This document shows, one piece after another, positions 50,754 to 62,158 of a stretch of DNA of 64,000 bases. The position numbers were made by a program, and so were the translations under genes. The stretch's first letter is position 1; the number at the start of each line of letters is the position of its first letter. Origin of the DNA: Allobosea psychrotolerans (GTDB lineage: Bacteria; Pseudomonadota; Alphaproteobacteria; Rhizobiales; Beijerinckiaceae); contig NZ_PQFZ01000007.1 of NCBI RefSeq assembly GCF_002917105.1, positions 199,762-263,761 of the forward strand, read 5' to 3'. Under the pieces are notes generated by a model, which did not search any database, was not told where the DNA came from, and was given only the letters and a program-made list of their open reading frames with translations.

Positions 50754-52247
50754 ATGGCTACCGAGCTCAAATCCGCTACCCAAACCGGGCAGACCGAAAC
50801 GCGCGATGTCGATGAGTTCGCCTCGCTGCTGAAGCAGAGCTTCAAGCCACGCAGCGAACGCGCCGCGACCGAGGTCGAGAACGCCGTCTCGACGCTGGTC
50901 CAGCAGGCACTGGCCGATCAGTCGCTGGTCAAGGACGACGTCCTCGACACGATCGAGGAAATGATCGCGCAACTCGACAAGAAGCTCTCCGAGCAGGTCA
51001 ACGCGATCATCCACGCGCCGGAATTCCAGCAGATCGAGAGCGCCTGGCGCGGGCTGAACTACCTGATCATGAATTCGGAGACTGACGTCCAGCTCAAGAT
51101 CCGCGTGATGAACATCTCGAAGAACGAGCTGTCGCGCACGCTGAAGCTCTATCCCGGCGCGAAATGGGACCAGAGCCCGCTGTTCAAGAAGGTCTATGAG
51201 CATGAGTTCGGCCAACTCGGCGGCGAACCTTATGGCTGCCTGATCGGCGACTATTATTTCAGCCACCTGCCGCAGGACGTGCAGCTGCTTCGCGACATCA
51301 GCAAGGTCGCGGCCTCCGCGCATGCGCCCTTCTTCGCGGGTGCCGGCCCGACATTGATGGGCATGGATTCCTGGAACGAGCTCGCCAATCCGCGCGATCT
51401 CGGCAAGATCTTCGATACGCCCGACTATGCCGCCTGGCGCTCGCTGCGTGACTCCGACGATTCCTGCTATGCCGGCCTGTGCATGCCGCGCGTGCTGTCG
51501 CGCCTGCCCTATGGCGCGAAATCCGACCCGGTCGAGGAATTCGGCTTCGAGGAGGAGACCGACGGCCATACCGGCTCGAACTATGCCTGGATGAACGCCT
51601 CCTATGCGATGGCGGTGAACATCAACCGGGCCTTCAAGGAATGGGGCTGGTGCACGCGCATTCGCGGCGTCCAGTCGGGCGGCGAAGTCATCAACCTGCC
51701 GACCCATACCTTCCCGAGCGATGATGGCGGCGTCGACCTGAAATGCCCCACAGAAATCGCGATCAGCGACCGGCGCGAGGCCGAGCTCGCCAAGGCCGGG
51801 CTGATCCCGCTGATCCACCGCAAGAATTCCGACAAGGCAGCCTTCATCGGCGCGCAATCGCTCTACAAGCCGAAGAAATACGACAACAACGTCGATGCGA
51901 CGGCGTCGTCAAACCTTCGCTCCCGCCTGCCATACATGTTCGCGGTCTCACGTTTCGCGCATTACCTGAAATGCATGGTGCGCGACAAGGTCGGCTCGAC
52001 GATGGAGCAGGAGCAGCTCACCGTCTGGCTGCAGGAATGGATCAACCAATATGTCGATGGCGCACCAGCGACCTCGACCGAACAAACGAAGGCGCGCAAG
52101 CCGCTGGCGGCAGCCAGCGTCCAGATTCGCCCGGACGAGGAAAACCCAGGTTACTACTCGGCGCGCTTCCTGTTGCGGCCGCACTACCAGCTCGAGGGCA
52201 TGGATGTGAGCCTCAGCCTGGTGTCGCGGCTCCCGCAGAAGTCCTGA
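50754..52247 (+). CDS. tssC: T6SS large sheath protein TssC
   Basis: A 497-residue TssC of normal length. Typical phrases: IHAPEFQQIESAWRGLNYLI, EHEFGQLGGEPYGCLIGDYY, FFAGAGPTLMGMDSW, AWMNASYAMAVNINRAF, and RLPYMFAVSRFAHYLKCMVR near the end. It forms the main body of the sheath with TssB. Start ATG 50754 is 33 bp after the stop-codon triplication. The gene continues the operon to hcp with a 131-bp gap, in which I see no clear terminator. Confidence 0.96.
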   Translation: MATELKSATQTGQTETRDVDEFASLLKQSFKPRSERAATEVENAVSTLVQQALADQSLVKDDVLDTIEEMIAQLDKKLSEQVNAIIHAPEFQQIESAWRGLNYLIMNSETDVQLKIRVMNISKNELSRTLKLYPGAKWDQSPLFKKVYEHEFGQLGGEPYGCLIGDYYFSHLPQDVQLLRDISKVAASAHAPFFAGAGPTLMGMDSWNELANPRDLGKIFDTPDYAAWRSLRDSDDSCYAGLCMPRVLSRLPYGAKSDPVEEFGFEEETDGHTGSNYAWMNASYAMAVNINRAFKEWGWCTRIRGVQSGGEVINLPTHTFPSDDGGVDLKCPTEIAISDRREAELAKAGLIPLIHRKNSDKAAFIGAQSLYKPKKYDNNVDATASSNLRSRLPYMFAVSRFAHYLKCMVRDKVGSTMEQEQLTVWLQEWINQYVDGAPATSTEQTKARKPLAAASVQIRPDEENPGYYSARFLLRPHYQLEGMDVSLSLVSRLPQKS

Positions 52248-52378
52248 GAGGCCGTCTGAACTCGGATTGCTCCAGGTAGCGCGGCTGCAACGACAGCCTC
52301 TCTACCGGGGTTGGGAGTGGCGCCGGAAGCCCGGGCGGGCGACCGCGCCTAGTCTGCACTGGCAATGGAGAATCCACT

Positions 52379-52864
52379 ATGGCAGCCGAAGACATCCACC
52401 TGAAGCTCGAATCGCCGTCAGTCGAAGGCGACAGCACCGTCAAAGGGCATGAAAAGGAGCTCGCGCTCCAATCCTGGAGCTTCGGCGCAAACCAGACCGC
52501 CTCGATGCATGAGGCCACCGGTGGCGGCAAAGGCAAGTCCTCATTCAGCGATGTGCAGTGCTTCATGAGGGCCGACACCGCCTCCGTCACCCTGCTGCAG
52601 TTCCTGGCGAAAGGCACCCATATCGGCAAGGGCACGCTGATCCAGCGCAAGGCCGGCGACAAGCCGCTCGATTTCGTCACGCTGATCATGGAAGAGATCA
52701 TCGTCAGCAGTGTCAGTTTGAGCGGCTCAGGCGATGAAGCCACCGTGTCCTTCTCGCTGAACTTCGCAAAATTCGAGTACAAGTTCGCAGCGCAGGACGC
52801 CAAGGGCAACAAGGGCAAGGAGCCCTCGTTCAAATACGACATCGCCAAGGTCGACGCGGCGTAA
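52379..52864 (+). CDS. hcp: T6SS tube protein Hcp (TssD)
   Basis: A 161-residue Hcp. Family phrases: IHLKLESPSVEGDSTVKGHE, ALQSWSFGANQTASMH, FMRADTASVTLLQFLAKGTH and VSFSLNFAKFEYKFAAQDAK. It forms the hexameric inner tube that is expelled into target cells. There is no C-terminal toxin extension. It sits between tssC and tssE; the 131-bp upstream gap and 126-bp downstream gap are larger than others in the operon, which may allow separate high expression. Confidence 0.96.
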   Translation: MAAEDIHLKLESPSVEGDSTVKGHEKELALQSWSFGANQTASMHEATGGGKGKSSFSDVQCFMRADTASVTLLQFLAKGTHIGKGTLIQRKAGDKPLDFVTLIMEEIIVSSVSLSGSGDEATVSFSLNFAKFEYKFAAQDAKGNKGKEPSFKYDIAKVDAA

Positions 52865-52990
52865 TCAGCGGCGGCGGCCTGCAGCACCTACCCTCGGGTC
52901 AGCGGTGTCGCGGCCTCTTGCAGCCGCGCGAGATGACGGCGGCCGCGCCCCGCGCGGCTTCCGCTCTGTGCTTGCCTGGCGGAGTGGGCA

Positions 52991-53536
52991 ATGAGTCGCA
53001 AGAAATCGGTCAGCCTGCGGATTCCGCTGATGTCGGCCTTCCGGGCCGGAGCGGAGGCAAAGGATGCCAGAAAGGCTGTCGATTTGCGCGACGAGGCCGG
53101 CGAGCGCGTCCTGGCTGGCCGGCTCGTGACTGGCCGGGCCGCGATCTCGGAGAGCCGGTTGCGCAGCGAGTTGTCGCGCGATCTCAGCACTCTGCTGAAC
53201 ACCGTCAACCTGGAATCGTCCTTCGATCTCGGTCCCAACGAAGCCGTTCGCCGGTCGATCCTCAATTACGGCCTGCCCGACATCGCCCATCGCACGATCG
53301 ACGAGGCGGGCATCGAGAATATCGACCAGGAGATCAAGGACGCGCTGCTGCTCTTCGAGCCGCGGCTGGTCCGGCATTCGCTGCATGTCGAGCGCGACAA
53401 GTCGATCGCCGTGCATGAGCTGGCAGTCCGCTTCATCGTACGCGCCGACATGGTGGCGGACCCGGTCAATGTCCCCGTCGAGTTCTTCGCCGAGATGCAG
53501 GCGGGTTCGGGCAAGATCATGGTCAGCCGACTCTAA
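52991..53536 (+). CDS. tssE: T6SS baseplate protein TssE (gp25-like)
   Basis: A 181-residue TssE. The gp25-like core begins SELSRDLSTLLNTVNLESSF and continues NYGLPDIAHRTIDEAGIENI, with the sheath-handshake-type strand later (LLLFEPRLVRHSLHVERDKS). An N-terminal extension of about 50 residues precedes it (SRKKSVSLRIPLMSAFRAG). It forms part of the baseplate wedge with TssF and TssG. A purine-rich GGAGTGGG precedes the ATG. Confidence 0.93.
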   Translation: MSRKKSVSLRIPLMSAFRAGAEAKDARKAVDLRDEAGERVLAGRLVTGRAAISESRLRSELSRDLSTLLNTVNLESSFDLGPNEAVRRSILNYGLPDIAHRTIDEAGIENIDQEIKDALLLFEPRLVRHSLHVERDKSIAVHELAVRFIVRADMVADPVNVPVEFFAEMQAGSGKIMVSRL

Positions 53537-53686
53537 AGCCGGATGATGAGTTCGTTTCGACCTTCGGGAATATACCCATGACGCCTCCAGACATCATCTC
53601 GACCCGCTCCGGCGCTCATCGCAGCATGAGGGCATGATGTCGCCCAGGGACCGGCTTCCGCTTTTCGACACGACACTCTAGCCGCC

Positions 53687-55648
53687 ATGGATCGCGAATT
53701 CCTCGATCTCTACAATCGCGAACTGGATCTGCTCTACCAGCAGGCCAAGGAGTTCGGCGACGAATATCCCGGCATTGCCGATCGCCTTGGCGGCCTGGTG
53801 CGCGACCGCATCGACCCGATGGTGTCCGGGCTGCTGGAGGGCACGGCCTTTCTCGCGGCACGCGTGCAGCTCAAGCTGAAGCACGAATTCCCGGAATTCA
53901 CCTCCAATCTGCTCGAGCAGCTGGTGCCGAATTATCTGGCGCCGACGCCCTCCTGCATCCTGGCGCGCTTCCAGCCCGCCTTCGGCGACACGGCGCTGCG
54001 CGAAGGCAAGACCATCGCGAAGGGCAGCTATATCGACGCGACCTATCAGCAGCGCGGCCGCCGCGTCGCCTGCCGCTATCGGCTTGCCTCCGACGTCACG
54101 CTCTGGCCCTTCGAGATCACCGGCGCGGAGTATTTCGCGACGCCTGCCGCCCTGCAGGGCCTTGGCATCCCGATCGACCGGCGGGCGCTGGCGGGCCTGC
54201 GCATCGGGCTGACCCACCGCACCACGCCGCGCCGCGACGACGAGCCTTCCGACACCGAGGCCAAGGCGAAGCCCGAATGCTGGTTCTCCGGCACGAAGCT
54301 CGAGACGTTGCCCTTCTATCTCACCGGCGCGGAGCCGGACGCCCACGCCCTCTATGAGCACATCATGGCGCGCTGCATCGGCGTCTTCCTGCGCTATCTC
54401 GACCCGTTCGGCGATCCGGTCGCCGTGCCCTTGCCGCAGGATTGCCTGCGGCAGATCGGCATGGAGGAGGAAGAGGCGCTCCTGCCGCATGATGCCCGGA
54501 TCTTCCGGGGCTTCGACCTGCTGCGCGAATATTTCATGTTCCCGCGCAAATTCCTCGGCTTCACGCTGGGCGGGCTGAAAGCCGTCCGCCAGTCGCTCGC
54601 GGCGCGCAATATCGAGATCGTCATGGTCTTCGACGAGGCGAGCCCGCGGCTCGGCAGCATCGTCGATGGCAACACCTTCTCGCTCTACACCAGTCCTGCG
54701 GTGAACCTGTTCGAGATGGGCACCGACCGCATTCCGATGAAGACCAATGTCCACGAGCACCATGTCGTGCCGGACCGCAGCCGCTATCTCGAATTCGAAC
54801 CGCACCGCATCATCGAGGTCTTCGCGCATTTCGCCGGCGGGCGGGAGAAGGTGCCGGTGCGCCCGCTCTATTCCTCCTCGCTCGAAAACGGCGATGAATC
54901 CGGGCTGTTCTACACCATCCGCCGCCTGCCCCGGCGCCGCTCGATCGAGGAGAAGCAGCGCGGTGCGGCTTCGGACTATATCGGCACGGACATGTTCATC
55001 TCGCTGACGGAGAAGCCGGGCACGGATCTGGCCGCGCGCGTCGTCGAGCTCAGCATCCGCGCCTTCTGCAGCAACCGGCATCTGGCCGAGCAATTGCCGG
55101 TCGGCAGCAGCGGCGCCGATTTCCGCCTGCCCGAGGACCAGACGCTCGACATCGTCTGCGTGGCGGGGCCGACGGCGCCGCGCGAGCCCGTCGCCTCCTA
55201 TCTGCGCAGCCGCGGCGAGACCGCCCATACCGGGACCGTGACCTGGCGATTGATCAACATGCTCAGCCTCAACCATCTCGGCCTGCTGGAGCGCGGCGGC
55301 GGCAAGGACGGGCGAGCGTTGCGCGAGACACTCGCCCTCTTCGCCGACCTCGCGGACGCCGCCACCGAACGGCGCATCCGCGGGACGCGTTCGCTCGACA
55401 GCCGCCCCGTGGTCAGGCGCGTGCGCCATCGCGCGGGGCTCGGCGCGGCGCGCGGCACGGAGGTCACCGTGACGCTGGACGAAAAGGCCTTCGAGGGCTC
55501 GGGCGCCTTCCTGCTGGGAGCCATCCTCGACCGTTTCTTCGCCGAATATGCCGGCATGAACCACTTCACCCAGACCGTGATCCGCACGGTCGAGCGCGGC
55601 GAGATCGCGCGCTGGCCGCCTCGCGCCGGATCGAGGAGGGTGCTGTGA
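53687..55648 (+). CDS. tssF: T6SS baseplate protein TssF
   Basis: A 653-residue TssF. It begins MDREFLDLYNRELDLLYQQA and has the usual HEFPEFTSNLLEQLVPNYLA, LPFYLTGAEPDAHALYEHIM, FPRKFLGFTLGGL and MNHFTQTVIRTVERGEIARW near the end. It forms the TssF2G wedge of the baseplate. The stop overlaps the tssG GTG start (GTGA). The 150-bp gap after tssE is longer than the others here and holds no recognised element. Confidence 0.96.
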   Translation: MDREFLDLYNRELDLLYQQAKEFGDEYPGIADRLGGLVRDRIDPMVSGLLEGTAFLAARVQLKLKHEFPEFTSNLLEQLVPNYLAPTPSCILARFQPAFGDTALREGKTIAKGSYIDATYQQRGRRVACRYRLASDVTLWPFEITGAEYFATPAALQGLGIPIDRRALAGLRIGLTHRTTPRRDDEPSDTEAKAKPECWFSGTKLETLPFYLTGAEPDAHALYEHIMARCIGVFLRYLDPFGDPVAVPLPQDCLRQIGMEEEEALLPHDARIFRGFDLLREYFMFPRKFLGFTLGGLKAVRQSLAARNIEIVMVFDEASPRLGSIVDGNTFSLYTSPAVNLFEMGTDRIPMKTNVHEHHVVPDRSRYLEFEPHRIIEVFAHFAGGREKVPVRPLYSSSLENGDESGLFYTIRRLPRRRSIEEKQRGAASDYIGTDMFISLTEKPGTDLAARVVELSIRAFCSNRHLAEQLPVGSSGADFRLPEDQTLDIVCVAGPTAPREPVASYLRSRGETAHTGTVTWRLINMLSLNHLGLLERGGGKDGRALRETLALFADLADAATERRIRGTRSLDSRPVVRRVRHRAGLGAARGTEVTVTLDEKAFEGSGAFLLGAILDRFFAEYAGMNHFTQTVIRTVERGEIARWPPRAGSRRVL

Positions 55649-56684
55649 GCTTCCTCGAAGATCTGACCCGGGAGCCCTGGCGCTTCGATTTCTACGAGAC
55701 GCTGCGGCGGCTGGAGCGCGCCAATCCCAAGCAGCCCCGCATCGGCAATTCCAGCGCGACGCGCGAGGATTATGTCGCGCTGGGCCAGGACCCCTATATG
55801 GATTTCCCGGCCTCGACCCTGGCCAAGGCCGGGGCGGACGCGACCGGGCGCATGCGCATCCTGGTCAAGTTCCTCGGCCTGCTCGGCCCGCAGGGCGCCC
55901 TGCCCTATGCCACGACCGAGGAGGCCCATGGCTGGCTGCTCGCCGGCGACGACGCCTTTCCGCGCTTTCTCGATCTGTTCCAGAACCGCTTCCTGCAATT
56001 GTTCTTCCGCAGCTGGGCCGATGCCAGGCCCGTCGCCCAGCATGACAGCCTCGACCATGACCGCTTCTTCGATTTCGTGGGCTCCGGCATCGGGCTGGGC
56101 AGCGCGCCCTATCGCGGGCTCGACGCCACCCCGGACGCGCTGAAGGCCGGCTTTTCCGGCCTGCTCGGCGCGCAGGCGAAATCGGCGGCGCGCCTGCGCG
56201 GCTTTCTCGAGGGGATGTTCAATCTCAAGGTCGAGATCGACGAATTCGTCGGCATGAAGATCGAATTCGAGGAAAGCGACCGTTCCAGCCTCGGCGGCCG
56301 CCATGCCCGGCTCGGCGTCGACATGCTGATCGGCGCCGGCGTCTTCAGCATCGAGGACAAGATCGTGGTGCGGCTGCATACCGCCGATCTCGACGAATAC
56401 CGGCGCTTCCTGCCGAGCGGCGACATCTGCCAGGCCCTGAACGACGCGATCTTCTTCGTCGTCGGCCACGAGATCACCTGGGATATCGAGCTCGCCATCC
56501 CCGCCAGCAAGGTCGAGCCGATGCGCCTGTCGCGCTCGGGCCAGCTGGGCTGGACCTCATGGCTGTCACCGAAGCGCGAGGTCGATGCCGGCGAGATCCG
56601 TTGCGATGCGCGCTTCCAGCCGGGGCAGAAGACCGCCCCGCAGCCGAAAAAACCGCCGAAAACCAACAAGACGAAGGGGCCGTC

Positions 56685-56688
<4 letters not shown>
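55645..56688 (+). CDS. tssG: T6SS baseplate protein TssG
   Basis: A 347-residue TssG. It starts with GTG after GGAGG, overlapping tssF, and opens SFLEDLTREPWRFDFYETLR, followed by FLGLLGPQGALPYATTEEAH and RHARLGVDMLIGAGVFSIED. The C-terminus is Lys/Pro-rich (PQPKKPPKTNKTKG). It pairs with TssF in the baseplate. The stop overlaps clpV by ATGA. Confidence 0.95.
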
Positions 56689-59447
<2,759 letters not shown>

Positions 59448-59556
59448 AGCCGCGGTTCGAATGGAAGCGCTCAGCGCCGGTTGGAAATGCCCTCATCCTG
59501 AGGAGCCGGCCTGAAATGAGCTCAAAGATTTCAATGGCTCTGTCTTCGCCACCGAC

Positions 59557-59671
59557 GCGCCGTCATCCTGGGCGAAGCGAAGCTTCGACCCGGGATCCAT
59601 CGTAGAGCTCCGGAGCCCTCCGATGGATCCCGGAGCTGCGCCGCTTCGCGGCTTGTCCAGGATGACGGCGC
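59557..59671. repeat. imperfect palindrome with GTCATCCTGG ends
   Basis: Outer arms GCCGTCATCCTGG and CCAGGATGACGGC, inner pairs GGGATCCATCG and CGATGGATCCC. A smaller relative, with arms CGTCATCCCGG and CCGGGATGACG, is at 45277-45316. Confidence 0.75.
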
Positions 59672-59728
59672 GGGGATGTCGAGCGATCGGAAGCCTCTGA
59701 TATCGCTCGGTCCATTTGAGGTCAGACT

Positions 59729-59762
59729 CTGAGGAGCCATTCCCCGGGGAATGGCTCCTCAG
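59729..59762. repeat. 34-bp perfect palindrome
   Basis: The 17-bp left arm CTGAGGAGCCATTCCCC is followed directly by its exact complement, with no spacer. It lies 32 bp beyond the PAAR gene stop on the minus strand and may serve as a transcription end or a recombination-prone cruciform site. Its ends (CTGAGGAGC) match the arm of the 27294-27398 element. Confidence 0.9.
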
Positions 59763-59793
59763 GAAAGGGCTGTCGGACATTTCAAACGGGCGC

Positions 59794-60303
59794 TCAGCCG
59801 CCGATGATCACCGTCGGGCAGCCCATCATGATCTTGTTGGGCGGCCCGAGCGCCTCGACGATGGTGTCGCCCATCCGGCAGGCCGGCAAGCCGTTGATCA
59901 TCACGGTCGTCGAGCCGTCGACGACGACGCCGGGTCCATGCGGCGGGATCGGCAAGGGCGTGGCGCAGATATGGATATCGACCCCGCCGCCGCCTGCAGC
60001 CGCGCCGGTGATGGTTGCGCTCATCGCGGTGGACGCCGCCGTCTTGGCGGCCTCCTCGGCCGCGACCGCAGCAGGAGCGCCGGGCGTGCCCGCCGCAGCC
60101 AGCTTGGCGGCCTCCGCCGCCTTGAGCGTGGCGTCCGACGCCTGCTTCGCCGCCTGCACGGCGGCCGCGCCGGCCCCACCGATGCCGCGCCATGCCGGCA
60201 GGCCGCCGATCAGGACATTGGCGCTGCCCGGGCCCGGTTGCAGGACCGGCGGCAACGGGTGCAGAACGGGATCGGTTATACGGGCAGCCGGTCCGGTCGG
60301 CAT
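59794..60303 (-). CDS. PAAR-domain spike tip protein with Ala-rich insert
   Basis: A 169-residue PAAR protein. Residues 1-40 hold the first part (AARITDPVLHPLPPVLQPGP, then GSANVLIGGLPAWRGIGG). About 60 residues of nearly pure Ala/Lys/Glu/Thr follow (such as AAKQASDATLKAAEAAKLAA), and residues 105-169 complete the fold (VDIHICATPLPIPPHGPGVV, STTVMINGLPACRMGDTIVE). PAAR proteins form the sharpened tip on VgrG and can carry effectors. Here the domain is split by the insert rather than extended at the end. It is downstream of the FHA gene (83-bp gap) on the same strand, apart from vgrG. Confidence 0.88.
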   Translation of the reverse strand: MPTGPAARITDPVLHPLPPVLQPGPGSANVLIGGLPAWRGIGGAGAAAVQAAKQASDATLKAAEAAKLAAAGTPGAPAAVAAEEAAKTAASTAMSATITGAAAGGGGVDIHICATPLPIPPHGPGVVVDGSTTVMINGLPACRMGDTIVEALGPPNKIMMGCPTVIIGG

Positions 60304-60386
60304 GGCTCGGCCCTCCGTCGAGTGACGCTGCGGAAACTCTAAATTGTGCCCGGCAAACCCGCAAGGCTACCCAGGAACAAGACGGC

Positions 60387-61853
60387 TCACGAGCGCAGCT
60401 TGCTCGCCAGCCTGTCGTAGCATTCCGAGAAATACAGCATGAAGGCATCGACCAGGCCGTTGTCGTGGCGCTCGGTCTTGGCCTTCCAGCGCGTGACGAA
60501 ATGGTCCCAGAGCTTGGCCTTGCGCGAGCCCATCAGGCCGCCGAGCCCGCCTTCCTTGTCCGTCGCGGCTTCGATGACGGCAGGATCCAGATCCTGCACC
60601 ACCATCTTCAGCGCCTGCTGCATGGCTGAGTAGGTGTTCATCTGGTGGGTCTTCAGATCCTTGAAGCTGTCTTCGAGCGCCCGCCTGGCGTCGAGATAGC
60701 TCGTCGTGCTGGGCCCGAACATGATCCGCAGCGCATCCTCGACGGTCGGAGAGAATTTCAGCGGGTTGTTCTCCAGCGCCTGGATCATGGTCTGGTTGGT
60801 GCTGCGCACGAGGCCCTTGGTCTCCGCCCGCGCCTGCAGCATCTGCTTGACGTTCTCGCAGGTGATCCTGAGCAGCAGTCCGGCGAGCTCGGCCATCTCC
60901 TCGGGCGAGCGGCGGTTGAAGATATCCTCGCTGACGCCCGCCCCGCGCGCCATCCGCGCCGCAAGCTGATTGCCGATCTGCGCCTGGGCCGAAGGCTGGG
61001 CCGGCGAAGCCTTGACCGAAGGCGGCGGAGCGGCCGGCAACGGCTCGGGAGGCGTGGCGACAGCAGCAGCGGCCGGGCGCACGGCCTTCGCGGCCAGGAT
61101 CGCGGCCGGCGGCGAGGTCATGTAACCGCCCAACGGCACGGGCTCGGGCGCAGGCTGAGCCGGCTCGGGCGCATCGGGAATGGGGTGGATCGACCAGTCG
61201 CCGCGCGGCGCCAGCAACGGCGCAGTCATCGGCGGCAAAGCCTCGAAGCCCGGCGCTTCTGCATTCGATGCCGGCGGCGGAACAGGCGGAGGCGCGGCGG
61301 GAGCGGCGCTCCGGTCCGGTGGCAGCCAGGCCGGTTCGTTGCGGCGCGCCGGTTCGTCGAGCTCCGGGATATCGACGTACCAGTTCATCAGGTCGTTCTG
61401 CTCGGCCGCCGGGCGCGACGGCCTGAGCTCGGAGGCCGGGATCGGCGGCGCCGGCGAGGCGCTGTCCCACATCTCCTCCGGCCGAGAAAAGGACGGCATG
61501 GCAGCCTCGGGTGCGATCTCCGACGCAGCTTCGCTGTCGACGCTCGCCCCGATGATGTAGTGGCCGATCTCGAGCCGGTCGCCATCCTTGAGGCGGTGCG
61601 GCCCCGACATGCGCAATTCGCTGCCATTGACGAAGGTGCCGTTGCTCGACACGTCGTGCAGCCAATAGGCACCGTCGCGGAAACGCACCTCGCAGTGCCG
61701 GCTGGAGACGATCCGGCCCGGGTCGGGCAAGGTCCAGTCGAGATACTGGTCGCGGCCGATATCAAGCCCGCGCTGGCCCTTGATGGTGATCTGGAGCGGG
61801 CCGCCATCGGGCAGCCGGTCCACGTTCTGTATCGACAGCGTAAGCGACGGCAC
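60387..61853 (-). CDS. fha: T6SS FHA-domain protein (TagH/Fha)
   Basis: A protein of about 488 residues. The N-terminal FHA domain has GLDIGRD, SSRHCEVRFRDGAYWLHDVS and SNGTFVNGSEL, with the phosphothreonine-contact Arg, Ser and Asn residues intact. A Pro/Ala-rich linker of about 150 residues leads to the T6SS-type C-terminal domain (RITCENVKQMLQARAETKGL, LKFSPTVEDALRIMFGP, LWDHFVTRWKAKTERHDN). It reads kinase phosphorylation and promotes assembly. GTG 61853 gives the usual VPSLTLSIQNVDRLPDGGPL start; GTG 61871 and TTG 61898 are alternatives. A strong predicted promoter lies at 61922-61949. Confidence 0.92.
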   Translation of the reverse strand: MPSLTLSIQNVDRLPDGGPLQITIKGQRGLDIGRDQYLDWTLPDPGRIVSSRHCEVRFRDGAYWLHDVSSNGTFVNGSELRMSGPHRLKDGDRLEIGHYIIGASVDSEAASEIAPEAAMPSFSRPEEMWDSASPAPPIPASELRPSRPAAEQNDLMNWYVDIPELDEPARRNEPAWLPPDRSAAPAAPPPVPPPASNAEAPGFEALPPMTAPLLAPRGDWSIHPIPDAPEPAQPAPEPVPLGGYMTSPPAAILAAKAVRPAAAAVATPPEPLPAAPPPSVKASPAQPSAQAQIGNQLAARMARGAGVSEDIFNRRSPEEMAELAGLLLRITCENVKQMLQARAETKGLVRSTNQTMIQALENNPLKFSPTVEDALRIMFGPSTTSYLDARRALEDSFKDLKTHQMNTYSAMQQALKMVVQDLDPAVIEAATDKEGGLGGLMGSRKAKLWDHFVTRWKAKTERHDNGLVDAFMLYFSECYDRLASKLRS

Positions 61854-61921
61854 GCGCAGTTTCCCGTTCACACAAAGCCCGGCCGTAATCCTACGCAAGT
61901 ATCGTACGGCGCGACGAGAAA

Positions 61922-61949
61922 ATCATAGTGCGACGTAAGGAAAGGTCAA
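61922..61949 (-). promoter_or_regulatory. predicted promoter of the fha-PAAR operon
   Basis: On the minus strand TTGACC (61949-61944) and TATGAT (61927-61922) are 16 bp apart, the best sigma-70-like match in the window. Transcription would start near 61915, leaving a 44-62 nt leader to the GTG starts. Confidence 0.65.
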
Positions 61950-61963
61950 AGAATCCTTACGTC
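61932..61963. promoter_or_regulatory. inverted repeat overlapping the fha promoter
   Basis: GACGTAAGGA (61932-61941) and TCCTTACGTC (61954-61963) are perfect 10-bp arms around a 12-bp spacer that contains the -35 box. A bound regulator would block or modulate the promoter. Confidence 0.6.
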
Positions 61964-62111
61964 CAAGGCAAGCATCGCGACGGCGGGACCACGCGGCCTG
62001 CGGACCTGGCGCCGCCCCGCCAATTCCGGCGCGCTGCCCGCCATGCTCTCCGCCCGCTTCGAAGGAGGTTTCGAGATGCGATCGGCGCGGCAGCTCGCGG
62101 CACATGAAATG

Positions 62112-62128
62112 TCACAAGTCACTTGTGA
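62112..62128. promoter_or_regulatory. GntR-type dyad before the regulator gene
   Basis: TCACAAG-TCA-CTTGTGA is a 17-bp dyad with perfect 7-bp arms, and a further TCTCACAA half-site follows at 62131. It lies 30 bp before the gntR start and probably mediates autoregulation. Confidence 0.6.
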
Positions 62129-62158
62129 AATCTCACAAACCGTTCCAGATTGCCGGCC

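Larger units (their letters stand above)
59448..59793. other. 346-bp convergent region full of palindromes
   Basis: No supported gene. It contains a half-copy of the GCCCTCATCC element (59489-59507), an imperfect palindrome at 59557-59671 (ends GCCGTCATCCTGG and CCAGGATGACGGC) and a 34-bp perfect palindrome at 59729-59762. It separates clpV (+) from the PAAR gene (-). Confidence 0.8.
61854..62158. other. 305-bp divergent region of fha-PAAR and gntR genes
   Basis: No supported gene. Contains the minus-strand promoter at 61922-61949, the inverted repeat at 61932-61963, and the GntR-type dyad at 62112-62128 near the opposite end. Confidence 0.75.
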
